Shown here one piece after another: positions 43,810 to 52,296 of a DNA stretch of 64,000 nucleotides. Under the pieces are notes generated by a model that was not told the DNA's origin, searched no databases, and was given only the letters and a program-made list of their open reading frames with translations. The DNA lies in NCBI GenBank assembly GCA_019358975.1, contig JAHHIL010000023.1, positions 1 to 64,000 of the forward strand. The letters are read 5' to 3'. How positions within the stretch are numbered: the stretch's first letter is position 1; every line of letters starts with the position of its first letter. The stretch comes from Trichocoleus desertorum ATA4-8-CV12 (GTDB lineage Bacteria; Cyanobacteriota; Cyanobacteriia; FACHB-46). A program made the translations under genes and the position numbers.

Positions 43810-44592
43810 ATGAACCAAGAAGAAATCACCCGCCAACAGTTTGACCGGACGGCCCCAGCCTACAGTACCGCGTCACTGTTTGGGCGCGGCCAAGACTTGC
43901 AGTGGCTCGTGGAAGCCGCTCACCCAAGTCCTGATTGGCAGGTTCTGGATGTGGGCTGTGGGGCAGGACACACGACCTTTGCCTTGGCTCCTTTTGTGCA
44001 GCAAGTGATAGGCGTCGATCTCAGCGCTGGCATGCTAGCGGAAGCAGAGCGCAACTTGAGCGATCGCGGGCTGACGAATGTTTGGTTTCAAGCTGCGATC
44101 GCCACAGCCCTCCCGTTTGCGGACCAACAATTTGATTTAGTTACCTGTCGCTTTGCCGCCCATCACTTCTCGGCGCTCGAACCTGCCTTGGCAGAAATTC
44201 ACCGAGTCCTGAAGCCGAAGGGACAGTTTTTAGCGGTGGATGTAATCTCGCCCGAAGATCCCGAGTTGGCTCACTTCATCAACCGCATCGAACAGTTGCG
44301 AGATCCCTCGCACTACTGGGAGTGGCAACTTTCTCAATGGCACTCCGCGATCGCCGCAGTCGGCATGAGCTTGGAACTGCTCCAACAGTGGCGCTTGCCC
44401 ATCGACTTTGAGGATTGGGTGAGTCGGCAACAAACATCGCCTACGGCTGTAACCCAACTGGAGGAGTTATTAGACCACGCACCGCTGGCGCTTCAGCAAT
44501 CGCTAGCAATGACGCGAGCACCCCAACGGACATTCCAGCTCTGGGCTGCCCTGATGCGAGGTGTGCCTGTCTCTGCTAGTTCTCCCCTCTAG
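43810..44592 (+). CDS. Class I SAM-dependent methyltransferase
   Basis: A 260-residue methyltransferase of the UbiE/Methyltransf_11 type. Motif I is QVLDVGCGAGHTTFALAPF, motif II region VIGVDLSAGMLAEAERNLSD, then TALPFADQQFDLVTCRFAAH and VLKPKGQFLAVDVISPEDPE. The C-terminal 90 residues are a variable substrate region, so the target is unknown. ATG 43810 gives the usual short N-terminus (MNQEEITRQQFDR); ATG 43777 would add 11 residues. Neither has a clear ribosome binding site. Confidence 0.9.
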   Translation: MNQEEITRQQFDRTAPAYSTASLFGRGQDLQWLVEAAHPSPDWQVLDVGCGAGHTTFALAPFVQQVIGVDLSAGMLAEAERNLSDRGLTNVWFQAAIATALPFADQQFDLVTCRFAAHHFSALEPALAEIHRVLKPKGQFLAVDVISPEDPELAHFINRIEQLRDPSHYWEWQLSQWHSAIAAVGMSLELLQQWRLPIDFEDWVSRQQTSPTAVTQLEELLDHAPLALQQSLAMTRAPQRTFQLWAALMRGVPVSASSPL

Positions 44593-44916
44593 TGAGCATT
44601 TATATCCTGCTTTGTGTCTCCCTCCCTCCAGTGCAATCCTCCCAAGTTGTACATCGGAGGTTGCAGCGATCGCCTCTGGTCATTCAGGTTGGCACTTCCT
44701 AGACTTCCATCGCCTCCCGCTCGCATTAGGAGTGAAATCGGGAGTATTCACGCCTCTCCTTTCTCTCCCCCTCGCTTTCAGTCACCGTCGTGTTGGGTAG
44801 AGATAGCAGAGTAGTACAGCATTCAGAAACACTTCTGAAGAGCCTGCCTGCTCATAGCCAGGTGCGGCTTCGTCATTTGACTGCACAACGGTGAATGATT
44901 TAACCATTCTGGAAAA
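44593..44916. other. Intergenic stretch without recognisable gene
   Basis: About 324 bp between the methyltransferase and the pilin-like gene. No gene, RNA or clear terminator is seen; short overlapping plus-strand frames have no ribosome binding site. Confidence 0.4.
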
Positions 44917-45669
44917 ATGCGAGTCAAGTTGGAGTTATTACTTACCGCAAAGATCGCCAACCTCATGCTCAAATTTATTACTTGTCTAGCTATAATCTCG
45001 CTTCTAGTCAGTGGTTTTGCTCGACCAACTGCGGCCTCGTCTATCTCAGTTAAAGCTCAAAGCGCTAAAGCTCAAACTCTCTCAAATTCTTCGGTAGGGC
45101 AGTGGCAAGTCCGTCTTGTGACAGGTGATATATTAACGGTACTTATCACTTCAGACGGCACGTTGTACTTGATCGATCCATCCAACAATGAAGCTACTAA
45201 GCTAGCAACACAGATCAAGAAGATTTCGGATGTTGGGAGCATTCCTATAGGCACCCAAATTTCAGAATCTTTTGAAAATCAGATCAAGATAATGATACAG
45301 TTCGAAGCTAAACTATATGTCCGTGCACTCAATAGAGCGCAACAAGCATTCCATTTGGAGGAAAGTCGCTTTGCCTCTGATGTACCTTCTCTAGGCATGT
45401 ATCAAGACGGAGATAATGAAAGCTACAAGTATTCTGTCAGGCTAATTGGTGAAAGAGGAATAGCCCAAAGTATCGGGCTTGCAAAAGTAGAAAGCCTGAA
45501 AAGCTACACTGGTATTGTGGCAACGCGAGGGGGAGAAATTAGTGGAGAGATTATAACCGTGAGTATTCTCTGCCAGAGCAATCAACCTACTACAGCATTG
45601 CCTCCGAAGCCATCTCAAAGTGAAATAGATAATTTAAGGTGTCCTGCTGGTTATTCAATTCTAGACTGA
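44917..45669 (+). CDS. Type IV pilin-like G/H family protein
   Basis: A 250-residue exported protein. A hydrophobic N-terminal segment (FITCLAIISLLVSGF, about 21-35) ending near TAASS acts as a signal peptide. The C-terminal half has the pattern LNRAQQAFHLEESRFASDV, LGMYQDGDNESYKYSV and KSYTGIVATRGG, which I associate with cyanobacterial type IV pilin-like G/H (GspH-like) proteins. The middle (about 60-110) is a QWQVRLVTGDILTVLITSDG beta region. It may take part in pili or pseudopili, but no pilus genes lie nearby. ATG 44965 is an alternative start. Confidence 0.6.
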   Translation: MRVKLELLLTAKIANLMLKFITCLAIISLLVSGFARPTAASSISVKAQSAKAQTLSNSSVGQWQVRLVTGDILTVLITSDGTLYLIDPSNNEATKLATQIKKISDVGSIPIGTQISESFENQIKIMIQFEAKLYVRALNRAQQAFHLEESRFASDVPSLGMYQDGDNESYKYSVRLIGERGIAQSIGLAKVESLKSYTGIVATRGGEISGEIITVSILCQSNQPTTALPPKPSQSEIDNLRCPAGYSILD

Positions 45670-45783
45670 TAAGTGGGATGCTATCCATCGTCACATATTC
45701 CAATCAAAGGTTTTGCCATCTTTTCTGGAGTTCCTAGAAAACCCATAAGATATTGAGAAGATGCAGCTTTTGGGAGGCGTGAC

Positions 45784-45945
45784 GTGCCCATCAATATTTT
45801 GGCGTGCTTAATTGGGCTGTTGTTGGCCTTAGCTGGATGCGCGATCGCTTTGACTTCGATGCGATGGGGATTGCAGACTTTAACGCCGCTCACCCAGGAC
45901 TTTCTTCGGTCCTCATTCCTTCGCAGGCATGCACCAAAAAGATGA
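45784..45945 (+). CDS. Tiny membrane protein
   Basis: A 53-residue frame with GTG start at 45784 preceded by GGGAGG at 45772-45777, a strong site. It begins MPINILACLIGLLLALAGCA and has one hydrophobic segment, then a basic end FLRRHAPKR. The Cys at the end of the hydrophobic run gives a weak lipobox-like look. Its stop TGA lies 15 bp inside the next gene, so the two would be translationally coupled. Family unknown. Confidence 0.45.
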   Translation: MPINILACLIGLLLALAGCAIALTSMRWGLQTLTPLTQDFLRSSFLRRHAPKR

Positions 45946-46236
45946 TTCGAAAGAACTGGTTCTTTTTGATGTGCAAACAGAGCAGGGGATGGTGATGCCA
46001 GCACAATTCATTGAAGATTTTAAGACGCTCAGTATTGCCCGTGTGATCTATCAGGGTAAATTGACGGGTCAGTTTATCGAGGACGTGCGCAATGGAAAGT
46101 ACGGAGTCGCTGGAGGCGTGGTGTATAAGGGAGGTCGCTATCGCGATGAGCTATGGAGGGTGAAGATCAAGACTTATGCTTATATGAGCAACTCCAACAA
46201 GCTTTCCAGGACAATTGGGATGCTTATTGGGAGTAG
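45929..46236 (+). pseudogene. Hypothetical protein with probable single-base frameshift
   Basis: From ATG 45929 the frame reads MHQKDDSKELVLFDVQTEQG through VYKGGRYRDELW, then continues in frame as a low-complexity RVKIKTYAYMSNSNKL. In the +2 frame from about 46153 the sequence instead reads EGEDQDLCLYEQLQQAFQDN and ends DAYWE at TAG 46236, a far more protein-like C-terminus. Inserting one G in TATGGAGGG joins the two into a natural 102-residue protein. So either a sequencing error or a real lesion lies near 46155. Unshifted, the frame ends at 46252 after 107 residues. Family unknown. Confidence 0.45.
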
Positions 46237-46361
46237 TGGCTTGGGCAACTGAGGAACCCCTTCAAAGCCGAGAGACTACTGATGTCAAGAGAGGGTTAGT
46301 CGAATCGGCGCTATTGGTTCTTCTGCTTGCTGGAGTTGCGGGCGCGCTTCTGCATCTTTAG
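46236..46361 (+). CDS. Possible 41-residue single-span membrane protein
   Basis: GTG 46236 overlaps the TAG ending the restored upstream frame (TAGTG). The product reads MAWATEEPLQSRETTDVKRG and ends with a hydrophobic segment LVLLLAGVAGALLHL. Coupled translation and the membrane segment make it plausible; there is no own ribosome binding site. Family unknown. Confidence 0.3.
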   Translation: MAWATEEPLQSRETTDVKRGLVESALLVLLLAGVAGALLHL

Positions 46362-46448
46362 GATTGAGCTTGAGCGCTATGGACAAGCGGGAGCATCAAT
46401 TATGATTAGTTGCAGTACGTTGCGATCGCTACTTGTGTGCATTGAGCT

Positions 46449-47810
46449 ATGAAATCTGTGTCTGATACTACTACCTCAAAATCTCTACCACCCGGGCAAT
46501 CTGGCTGGCCTTTGTTAGGGGAAACCTTGGCATTTTTTGGAGATGCGAAGTTTGCCCTTAAACGTCACGAAAAATATGGGGATGTCTTTAGAACTCAGTT
46601 ACTGGGGCAGCCCACTGTTTTCTTGCGGGGTGCTGAGGCTAACCGCTTCGTTCTGTCGCAAGAAAATGAATATTTCGCGATTAGTTGGCCAACAAGTACC
46701 AAAGTTTTACTTGGCCCTCTCTCGTTGTCTTTGCAGACTGGAGGCACCCATCAAAGTCGCCGCAAATTGCTCGCTCAAGCATTTCTGCCGCGATCGCTAT
46801 CTAGCTATATCCCCACGATGTTAGAGATTACTCGCACCTATCTCAAGCGTTGGGAGAGCCTAGAGACTCTCACTTGGTATCCTGAACTGCGGAACTATAC
46901 GCTCGATGTGGCTTGCAAATTATTCGTCGGTCTCGATCAAGGTTCACAAACCAAGTTGGGGCATGAATTTGAGACTTGGTGCGCCGGGTTGTTTTCAATC
47001 CCCATTCCTCTACCTTGGACTACGTTTGGGCGGGCACGGCGTAGTCGTAAACGATTGTTAGCAGAATTGGAGCGGATCATCTACGATCGCCAGCAGCAAC
47101 AGGAGCGCACTGAGGACGCCTTACAGTTATTAATTGAGGCTCGTGACGAAAATGGTCAAGGATTGAGCTTAGAAGAGTTGAAGGATCAAGTTTTGCTGCT
47201 CTTGTTTGCTGGGCATGAAACTCTCACGTCAGCGATCGCCTCGTTCTGCATGCTGACAGCGCAGCATCCAAATATCACCGCTGCTTTGCGAGCAGAGCAA
47301 CAAGGTCTTGCCGCCTCTGAGACCCCCACCTTGGACGAACTGCGGCAAATGACCTACCTCGATCAAGTGTTGCGGGAGGTGTTGCGCCTGATTCCACCTG
47401 TGGGAGCGGGTTTCCGGAAGGTATTGCAACCCTTTGAGTTCAATGGTTATCAGGTACCTGTAGGTTGGAGCGCTATCTACCAGATTGGCCCAACCCATAA
47501 GGAAGCCAACCTCTATCCCGAACCCGATCGTTTTGACCCAGAGCGCTTTAATGCATCCCAAACGGCTGAGCGGCCTAGATATGGCTATGTGCCCTTTGGG
47601 GGTGGCCTTCGCGAGTGTATCGGCAAAGAGTTTGCTCGTCTTGAAATGAAGTTATTTGCGATCGCCCTCCTCCGGAGCTATGAGTGGCAGTTACTACCGG
47701 ACCAGAATCTGGAGTTGTCCACCATTCCTACTCCCCGTCCGCAAGATGGGCTCCGAGTTCAATTTCGGGCTCTGGCCACTCCGCTGGCACCGATGACTAG
47801 TCCTGCGTAA
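46449..47810 (+). CDS. Cytochrome P450 (CYP120-like)
   Basis: A 453-residue soluble P450. The Pro-rich start SLPPGQSGWPLLGETLAFF, the I-helix oxygen motif LFAGHETLTSAIA, the K-helix LREVLRLIPP (ExxR) and the heme loop YVPFGGGLRECIGKEFARLE with thiolate ligand C390 are all present, so it should be functional. It resembles cyanobacterial CYP120 (retinoid-hydroxylating) enzymes. There is no membrane anchor and no ferredoxin or reductase partner nearby, so it must use host ferredoxin. ATG 46449 is used without a strong upstream site. Substrate here is inferred only by family. Confidence 0.93.
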   Translation: MKSVSDTTTSKSLPPGQSGWPLLGETLAFFGDAKFALKRHEKYGDVFRTQLLGQPTVFLRGAEANRFVLSQENEYFAISWPTSTKVLLGPLSLSLQTGGTHQSRRKLLAQAFLPRSLSSYIPTMLEITRTYLKRWESLETLTWYPELRNYTLDVACKLFVGLDQGSQTKLGHEFETWCAGLFSIPIPLPWTTFGRARRSRKRLLAELERIIYDRQQQQERTEDALQLLIEARDENGQGLSLEELKDQVLLLLFAGHETLTSAIASFCMLTAQHPNITAALRAEQQGLAASETPTLDELRQMTYLDQVLREVLRLIPPVGAGFRKVLQPFEFNGYQVPVGWSAIYQIGPTHKEANLYPEPDRFDPERFNASQTAERPRYGYVPFGGGLRECIGKEFARLEMKLFAIALLRSYEWQLLPDQNLELSTIPTPRPQDGLRVQFRALATPLAPMTSPA

Positions 47811-47984
47811 TTTTTCTTAGTGATGTTCTAGCCACAGAGATGAGGGGAGATGGCTATCCCAGGAGAGGTTCAATCTGGGTGCAGAAGATTGTCACAAATT
47901 AATTGCTGGGCTGGCTTACGTCTACCATCCATCATCCCTTCCCTCCCAACGCCATCACGTTGACCTCTAAACCGTTCTGGGGAA

Positions 47985-48052
47985 ACGCCCCATGCGGAGC
48001 CGCACGTGGGGTGTTGTGGGGACTGGGGAGAAAATCCCCTTGCTACCCGATT
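47985..48052 (+). ncRNA. Group II intron 3'-end-like fragment (domain V/VI-like)
   Basis: ACGCCCCA at 47985-47992 pairs with TGGGGTGT at 48007-48014 (one G-U, at the CGC triad position), with upper stem GCG/CGC (48001-48003), a two-base 3' bulge (AC at 48004-48005) and a GAGC loop: the layout of domain V. After it comes a hairpin with TGGGGA and TCCCC (48024-48039) and then GCTACCCGAT, where A48045 sits 7 nt before the end (-7), where a branch-point adenosine is expected, and the end is AT as in group II introns. No maturase or 5' intron start is in the window, so it is a remnant if real. It rests on structure read by eye. Confidence 0.4.
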
Positions 48053-48090
48053 GTGCTACTGTCACCAATTACCTTCTTGACAACACATCT

Positions 48091-48477
48091 TTATACTTCG
48101 ACTTTGTAGTTGAGTTGGTGCTCATCACCCGGTAAACCCCGAAATCCCCAATTATGCTTCGGCGTTTCAAATATTGTAATCTCCAAGTCTTGCGTTGTGA
48201 TCCCAAGGGATTGAACCCGTTCAAACAATAACCGAATCAACTGCTTTTTAGCTTCAGCACTACGTCCCTCAAACATACTGAACTCGATAATGGTGTATCG
48301 TTCTGTGCGCCCACTAGGGTAGAAAAAGTCATTGGCATCAAGTGGGAAAAATCGGTGTGCCCGTTTATCAGCAGGGTATTGGAGCGCATCCATCACACAG
48401 GAATGGATGATATCGGAGAGTTTTTGTTTGATCGGGTCAAGCTGCACTCTCAGACCATAAATTTTGACTTGTGACAT
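48091..48477 (-). CDS. Tautomerase-family protein
   Basis: A 128-residue protein with VKIYGLRVQLDPIKQKLSDI, RFFPLDANDFFYPSGRTERY and TIIEFSMFEGRSAEAKKQLI, the pattern of the Tautomerase_2 family. Such enzymes normally use an N-terminal Pro after Met removal; here the start is MSQVKIYG, so catalysis of the classical type is doubtful. It is convergent with nothing and lies just after the intron-like fragment. Start ATG 48477. Confidence 0.8.
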   Translation of the reverse strand: MSQVKIYGLRVQLDPIKQKLSDIIHSCVMDALQYPADKRAHRFFPLDANDFFYPSGRTERYTIIEFSMFEGRSAEAKKQLIRLLFERVQSLGITTQDLEITIFETPKHNWGFRGLPGDEHQLNYKVEV

Positions 48478-48744
48478 TGCACCATTTAACTCAGCAACTA
48501 TTCATTAAAACTGTCTGGCTGCTCACCGGTCGTCTCAAGGCACCTGAATACCTCAAAGTTTCCGTGTAATTCTGTCTATTTCAAATCTTTTACAAGATAT
48601 TACTGCCTTTTAAGCTTCGATTGAACTTGATTTAACCATAGCTTCACGTTCCCATAAGTAATGCGTGGGAGCATTAACGGGATGGCAATTCATGAAGTCA
48701 TATCAATTCTGATTGATTATCCCTCCCTAAACTACTTTAGATAG

Positions 48745-49275
48745 GTGCTTGGTTTTGTGACGCAAAAGATTCTAACTCGTCAGCTTCTAATAGCTGTTGC
48801 AGCAGCGTGTATTTTAGGGTTCCTGAATGGCATTAATCAACCTGCACATGCAGAAGCGCAAGGTGTCGTGATTGATATACCTGTGTATGGTCAAACCCTA
48901 TATAGCGATTTGACAACACGGGCAGAGTCCTTGGTTAGCAATGCCATCAATGATCAGTTTGGCCAAAATCCTGGCCTGTCAACTATTCAAGTAGTGGTTA
49001 CAGGCGATCGCCACGGCGAAATTATTCCGATTCTAACTACGACGGTTTCTCGGACTCAGTGGCAAGAAAATCCCCAAGTCAATGCTTGGACCAAGTACTA
49101 CAGTGCTTCCCAGGCTCTACTACAACGGCATGAGCAGACAGAAATAGTAGCAATGGCTCCAAGCAGATCGACTACTGTGAGTGGGCTAGAACGAGCCTTT
49201 CAAATTGATGAAGCTTTTGATTCAGGTCGTCTAACTGGACAACCTGCTCAGGAATATCTAAGTGACTTGGATTGA
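48745..49275 (+). CDS. Secreted hypothetical protein
   Basis: A 176-residue protein with GTG start at 48745 and a clear signal peptide (TRQLLIAVAAACILGFLNG, cleavage near AHAEA). The mature part has GVVIDIPVYGQTLYSDLTTR, STIQVVVTGDRHGEIIPILT and RTQWQENPQVNAWTKYYSAS, which I do not recognise as a defined family. It is likely a periplasmic or extracellular protein. A GTG at 48757 is an alternative start. Stands alone between divergent tautomerase and the phosphatase. Confidence 0.65.
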   Translation: MLGFVTQKILTRQLLIAVAAACILGFLNGINQPAHAEAQGVVIDIPVYGQTLYSDLTTRAESLVSNAINDQFGQNPGLSTIQVVVTGDRHGEIIPILTTTVSRTQWQENPQVNAWTKYYSASQALLQRHEQTEIVAMAPSRSTTVSGLERAFQIDEAFDSGRLTGQPAQEYLSDLD

Positions 49276-49437
49276 TGTTTGGATGGCTGACGTGATTGAA
49301 GCGTGATTGACAAATAAGGTTAGCCACTCAGGAGCAGGTGTCAGAATTCCTGCCCAGTTGATGAATGCGATTGCTCATGAGAAAAGAAGTGTTTCTTGTA
49401 AGGGAAAATCCAACCTTTGGGTTGGGAAATTAACCAT

Positions 49438-49465
49438 GTTTTAGCTCAAAAGTTTTAGCTCAAAA
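49438..49465 (+). repeat. Tandem 14-bp repeat upstream of PhoX
   Basis: Two adjacent copies of GTTTTAGCTCAAAA lie about 90 bp before the phosphatase start. A small hairpin CCAACC/GGTTGG precedes them at about 49410-49425. Either could be a regulator site; a Pho box was not identified. Confidence 0.5.
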
Positions 49466-49554
49466 AAGTCAGTCTTGGTTCGCGATCGCAGAGAAGCAGA
49501 AAAACAGAAAAACAGATTCAACAGTAAGCGTTCAACATTGAGAGGAGAGTACAG

Positions 49555-51450
49555 GTGATTCACGATAATGGAAGTAGCAACAAATCGGGCAATCGTTCCT
49601 TTGAGGATGTGCTGCGAGTCAGAATGTCTCGACGTAACGTTTTGGGGCATGGAGCGGCGCTGTCAGCTACTGGCTTTTTAGCAGCACTGGCTGGCAACAA
49701 GCTTCTAGCTCAAGGGGTTAAAGCGGCTACCGCCCAAGGTGGGAGTGGTGCTATGTCTCCAGGCTCCAGTACTGCGATCGCCCAGAGTCAGGCTGGCAGC
49801 TTGATCAACTTTTCCTTTGTCCGCCCTACCGATGCTGTAGGCCCCACACCTAGCATTTCATCCGATTACCAGTATGATGTACTGATCCCTTGGGGCACTC
49901 CACTTCAACCCGGTGGCTCCACCTACGAGGGCGACCCCAATACTCGTCCCACTGCTGCCCAACAAACTCAACAGGTGGGAATTGGTCATGACGGCATGTG
50001 GCTCTTTCCAATTGGTAACGGAAATGATCGCGGCATGCTGGCGATTAACCACGAGTTCGGTACTAATCAGCATGTATTGGGCAAAGAAGTACCAGAGAGC
50101 CTGGAAGATGTGCGGCTCTCTCAACATGCTCATGGTGTTTCAGTCCTTGAGATTAGAAAGGTGAATGGTAGGTGGCAGAATGTTGGCAGCCCCAATGCTC
50201 GTCGCATTCATGTCAACACACCCGTCACCTTTAGCGGGCCAGCAGCCAAAAGCAGACTGCTAAGAACCCGTGCGGGGAATCCGACCTTGGGGACAGTCAA
50301 CAACTGTGCCAACGGTAAAACCCCGTGGGGAACTTACCTCACCTGTGAGGAAAACTTTAACGGTTACTTTGGTGCTACTGGAGCTTGGACACCCACCGCA
50401 GCTCAAGCCCGCTACGGCTTCAGTGCAGGTGGCGCTGGCTATGGCTGGCACTTGTTCGATCCTCGCTTCGATCTCTCAAATTCCAGCTATACCAACGAAG
50501 AAAACCGCTTTGGTTGGGTGGTCGAAATCGATCCGATGGATGCTTCTCAAACCCCTGTAAAGCGTACTGCACTCGGTCGCATTAAACACGAAAATGCAGA
50601 ACTCGTAGTTGGACAAGGCGGTCGGGTCGTGGTTTATATGGGTGATGACGAGCGCTTTGACTACATCTACAAGTTTGTTTCAGATAGCAACTGGCGATCG
50701 CTGCGAGCACGTAACATTAGCCCCTTGGATCAAGGTAAGCTCTACGTCGCTAAATTTAATGACAACGGCACAGGCAACTGGCTCGAACTCAGCATCAATA
50801 ACCCTGCCCTCAAGGCTAAGTTTGCTGACCAAGCTGAGATTCTGACTTACACCCGCATCGCGGCTGACACGCTGGGTGCCACACCTATGGATCGTCCAGA
50901 ATGGATTGCGACTGCTCCGAATGGGGATGTTTATTGCACCCTCACTAACAACACCCGACGCACAGAAGCGACCCCTCCTAACCCCCTGGCACCCAACCCT
51001 TTTGGTCACATCATCAAGTGGCGTGACAGCAACAACCACGTTGGCACTACCTTTACTTGGGACATTTTTGTTCTGGCTAAAGACACACACTCGATCGAGA
51101 AAAGTGCCTTTGGTAGCCCGGATGGTCTTTGGGCCGATCCGGACGGACGGCTGTTTATTGAAACTGATGGAGATCAGCCAGAAATCAATGGCGTCAAGCT
51201 GAATGACCAGATGCTCGTCGCGGATACAAATACAGGTGAGATCCGCCGGATCTTTGCAGGTGTAACGGGTTGTGAGGTCACGGGCATTACAGTAACGCCC
51301 GATCGCCGCACGATGTTCGTTAACCTCCAGCATCCAGGCGACGGCGACCCCAGCCTAACTAATTTCCCAGCACCCCCAAGAAGCGGCAAAATCCCTCGCG
51401 ACGCAACCGTTGTGATTACCCGAAAAAACGGCGGCATTATTGGTTCCTAG
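49555..51450 (+). CDS. PhoX-like alkaline phosphatase (DUF839), Tat-exported
   Basis: A 631-residue exported phosphatase. GTG start 49555 with AGAGGAGAG at 49541-49549. A twin-arginine signal MSRRNVLGHG and hydrophobic ALSATGFLAALAG are at residues 22-45. The mature enzyme has DGMWLFPIGNGNDRGMLAIN and EFGTNQHVLG, WGTYLTCEENFNGYF, and the metal-rich C-terminus SPDGLWADPDGRLFIETDGD of the PhoX calcium/iron phosphatases. It releases phosphate from organic esters outside the membrane. It would be phosphate-starvation regulated in most cyanobacteria, though no Pho box is seen here. Confidence 0.9.
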   Translation: MIHDNGSSNKSGNRSFEDVLRVRMSRRNVLGHGAALSATGFLAALAGNKLLAQGVKAATAQGGSGAMSPGSSTAIAQSQAGSLINFSFVRPTDAVGPTPSISSDYQYDVLIPWGTPLQPGGSTYEGDPNTRPTAAQQTQQVGIGHDGMWLFPIGNGNDRGMLAINHEFGTNQHVLGKEVPESLEDVRLSQHAHGVSVLEIRKVNGRWQNVGSPNARRIHVNTPVTFSGPAAKSRLLRTRAGNPTLGTVNNCANGKTPWGTYLTCEENFNGYFGATGAWTPTAAQARYGFSAGGAGYGWHLFDPRFDLSNSSYTNEENRFGWVVEIDPMDASQTPVKRTALGRIKHENAELVVGQGGRVVVYMGDDERFDYIYKFVSDSNWRSLRARNISPLDQGKLYVAKFNDNGTGNWLELSINNPALKAKFADQAEILTYTRIAADTLGATPMDRPEWIATAPNGDVYCTLTNNTRRTEATPPNPLAPNPFGHIIKWRDSNNHVGTTFTWDIFVLAKDTHSIEKSAFGSPDGLWADPDGRLFIETDGDQPEINGVKLNDQMLVADTNTGEIRRIFAGVTGCEVTGITVTPDRRTMFVNLQHPGDGDPSLTNFPAPPRSGKIPRDATVVITRKNGGIIGS

Positions 51451-51587
51451 ATCGCTCGGCAGTGAGTTTTCGAGCATTCTGACCATAAAGAAGCTCATTA
51501 CCAGAAACTTGCTTTTGCTCAAGGTTCTTTTGCTCATGGTTGTGCTTTGTTAACCAGTTCCACATAGTTCGTTCATTAGGTGATTTT

Positions 51588-52163
51588 ATGAAACGCTTTT
51601 TTCTGGCTATCGGTTTGGGTTTAGGGTTGGCATCACTCGCTGCCCCTGCTAGTGCTGCAACATTTGCTTGGGATATTGAATATAGCGGCTGGTGGGAAGG
51701 AAGTGAGAACGCTTCCATTTCAGGGACGATTGTGGCTGATGAGAAGGATGCTGAAGACGGAATCGTTTCTAGTAATGAATTGAAATCCTGGCTCTGGAGC
51801 TGGAGCGGTGATGATGTGGTGCCTGCATTCTCTTTTTCTTCTAAAGAGCCAGGCGCGATCGCAGATTTTGACTCCAGTTTTTATGTAGATGGCAGATTGA
51901 ATCAGCCTGGTCTTCTAGATGGGCTTGACCAGGGAACATTCACCTCTGGCTCTGGTAATGAATTTCTAGATTTAGAGTACTTATTTGCAATCTCTTTTGC
52001 TGACAACGTTGAATCTTTCTCACCTGGAAATCTCGATTCAACGATTGGAACTGTCACTGTTTCAGACCCCGTTCTCGTTCCTGAGCCTACCGCCGTCTTA
52101 AGTTTGTTTGCCCTAGTTGGTCTAGGTGCTGCTACCCTCAAGCGTCAGAAGCGAGAAGCTTAA
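51588..52163 (+). CDS. PEP-CTERM surface protein
   Basis: A 191-residue protein starting at ATG 51588 with a signal peptide FFLAIGLGLGLASLAAP and cleavage near ASAAT. The mature region is Trp/Ser/Asp-rich (YSGWWEGSENASISGT, LKSWLWSWSGDD) with no known domain, and the end LVPEPTAVLSLFALVGLGAA plus LKRQKREA is a PEP-CTERM anchor. So the exosortase system handles at least eight proteins of this window, although no exosortase is encoded in it. It is preceded by the phosphatase and followed by a strong terminator. Confidence 0.88.
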   Translation: MKRFFLAIGLGLGLASLAAPASAATFAWDIEYSGWWEGSENASISGTIVADEKDAEDGIVSSNELKSWLWSWSGDDVVPAFSFSSKEPGAIADFDSSFYVDGRLNQPGLLDGLDQGTFTSGSGNEFLDLEYLFAISFADNVESFSPGNLDSTIGTVTVSDPVLVPEPTAVLSLFALVGLGAATLKRQKREA

Positions 52164-52204
52164 AGACATTTTGTAGCAATACCGTATAAAAGACATCAGT
52201 CATG

Positions 52205-52239
52205 AAGGCTTCTCTTAGCTTGAATCTGGGAGAAGCCTT
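52205..52239. terminator. Strong bidirectional hairpin terminator
   Basis: AAGGCTTCTC at 52205-52214 and GAGAAGCCTT at 52230-52239 make a perfect 10-bp stem with a 15-nt loop, followed by TGTTGTT. It lies between the convergent PEP-CTERM gene and the minus-strand cassette and can serve both. Confidence 0.65.
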
Positions 52240-52296
52240 TGTTGTTGAAAAGAGAAATGCAAAACTCAGTCGCCCGGAAGTACGATCGTGGTCTGA

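Noticed and set aside
45681-46004. Minus-strand 107-codon frame opposite the tiny-gene cluster
   Set aside because: The plus strand has a GGGAGG site and a membrane protein-like start; the minus frame has no support.
49438-49465. Tandem GTTTTAGCTCAAAA units as a possible CRISPR
   Set aside because: Only two directly adjacent copies without spacers; no cas genes in the window. Kept as a simple repeat.
50680-51333. 217-codon minus-strand frame opposite PhoX
   Set aside because: Antisense shadow; composition is typical of complement coding and the sense strand has family motifs.
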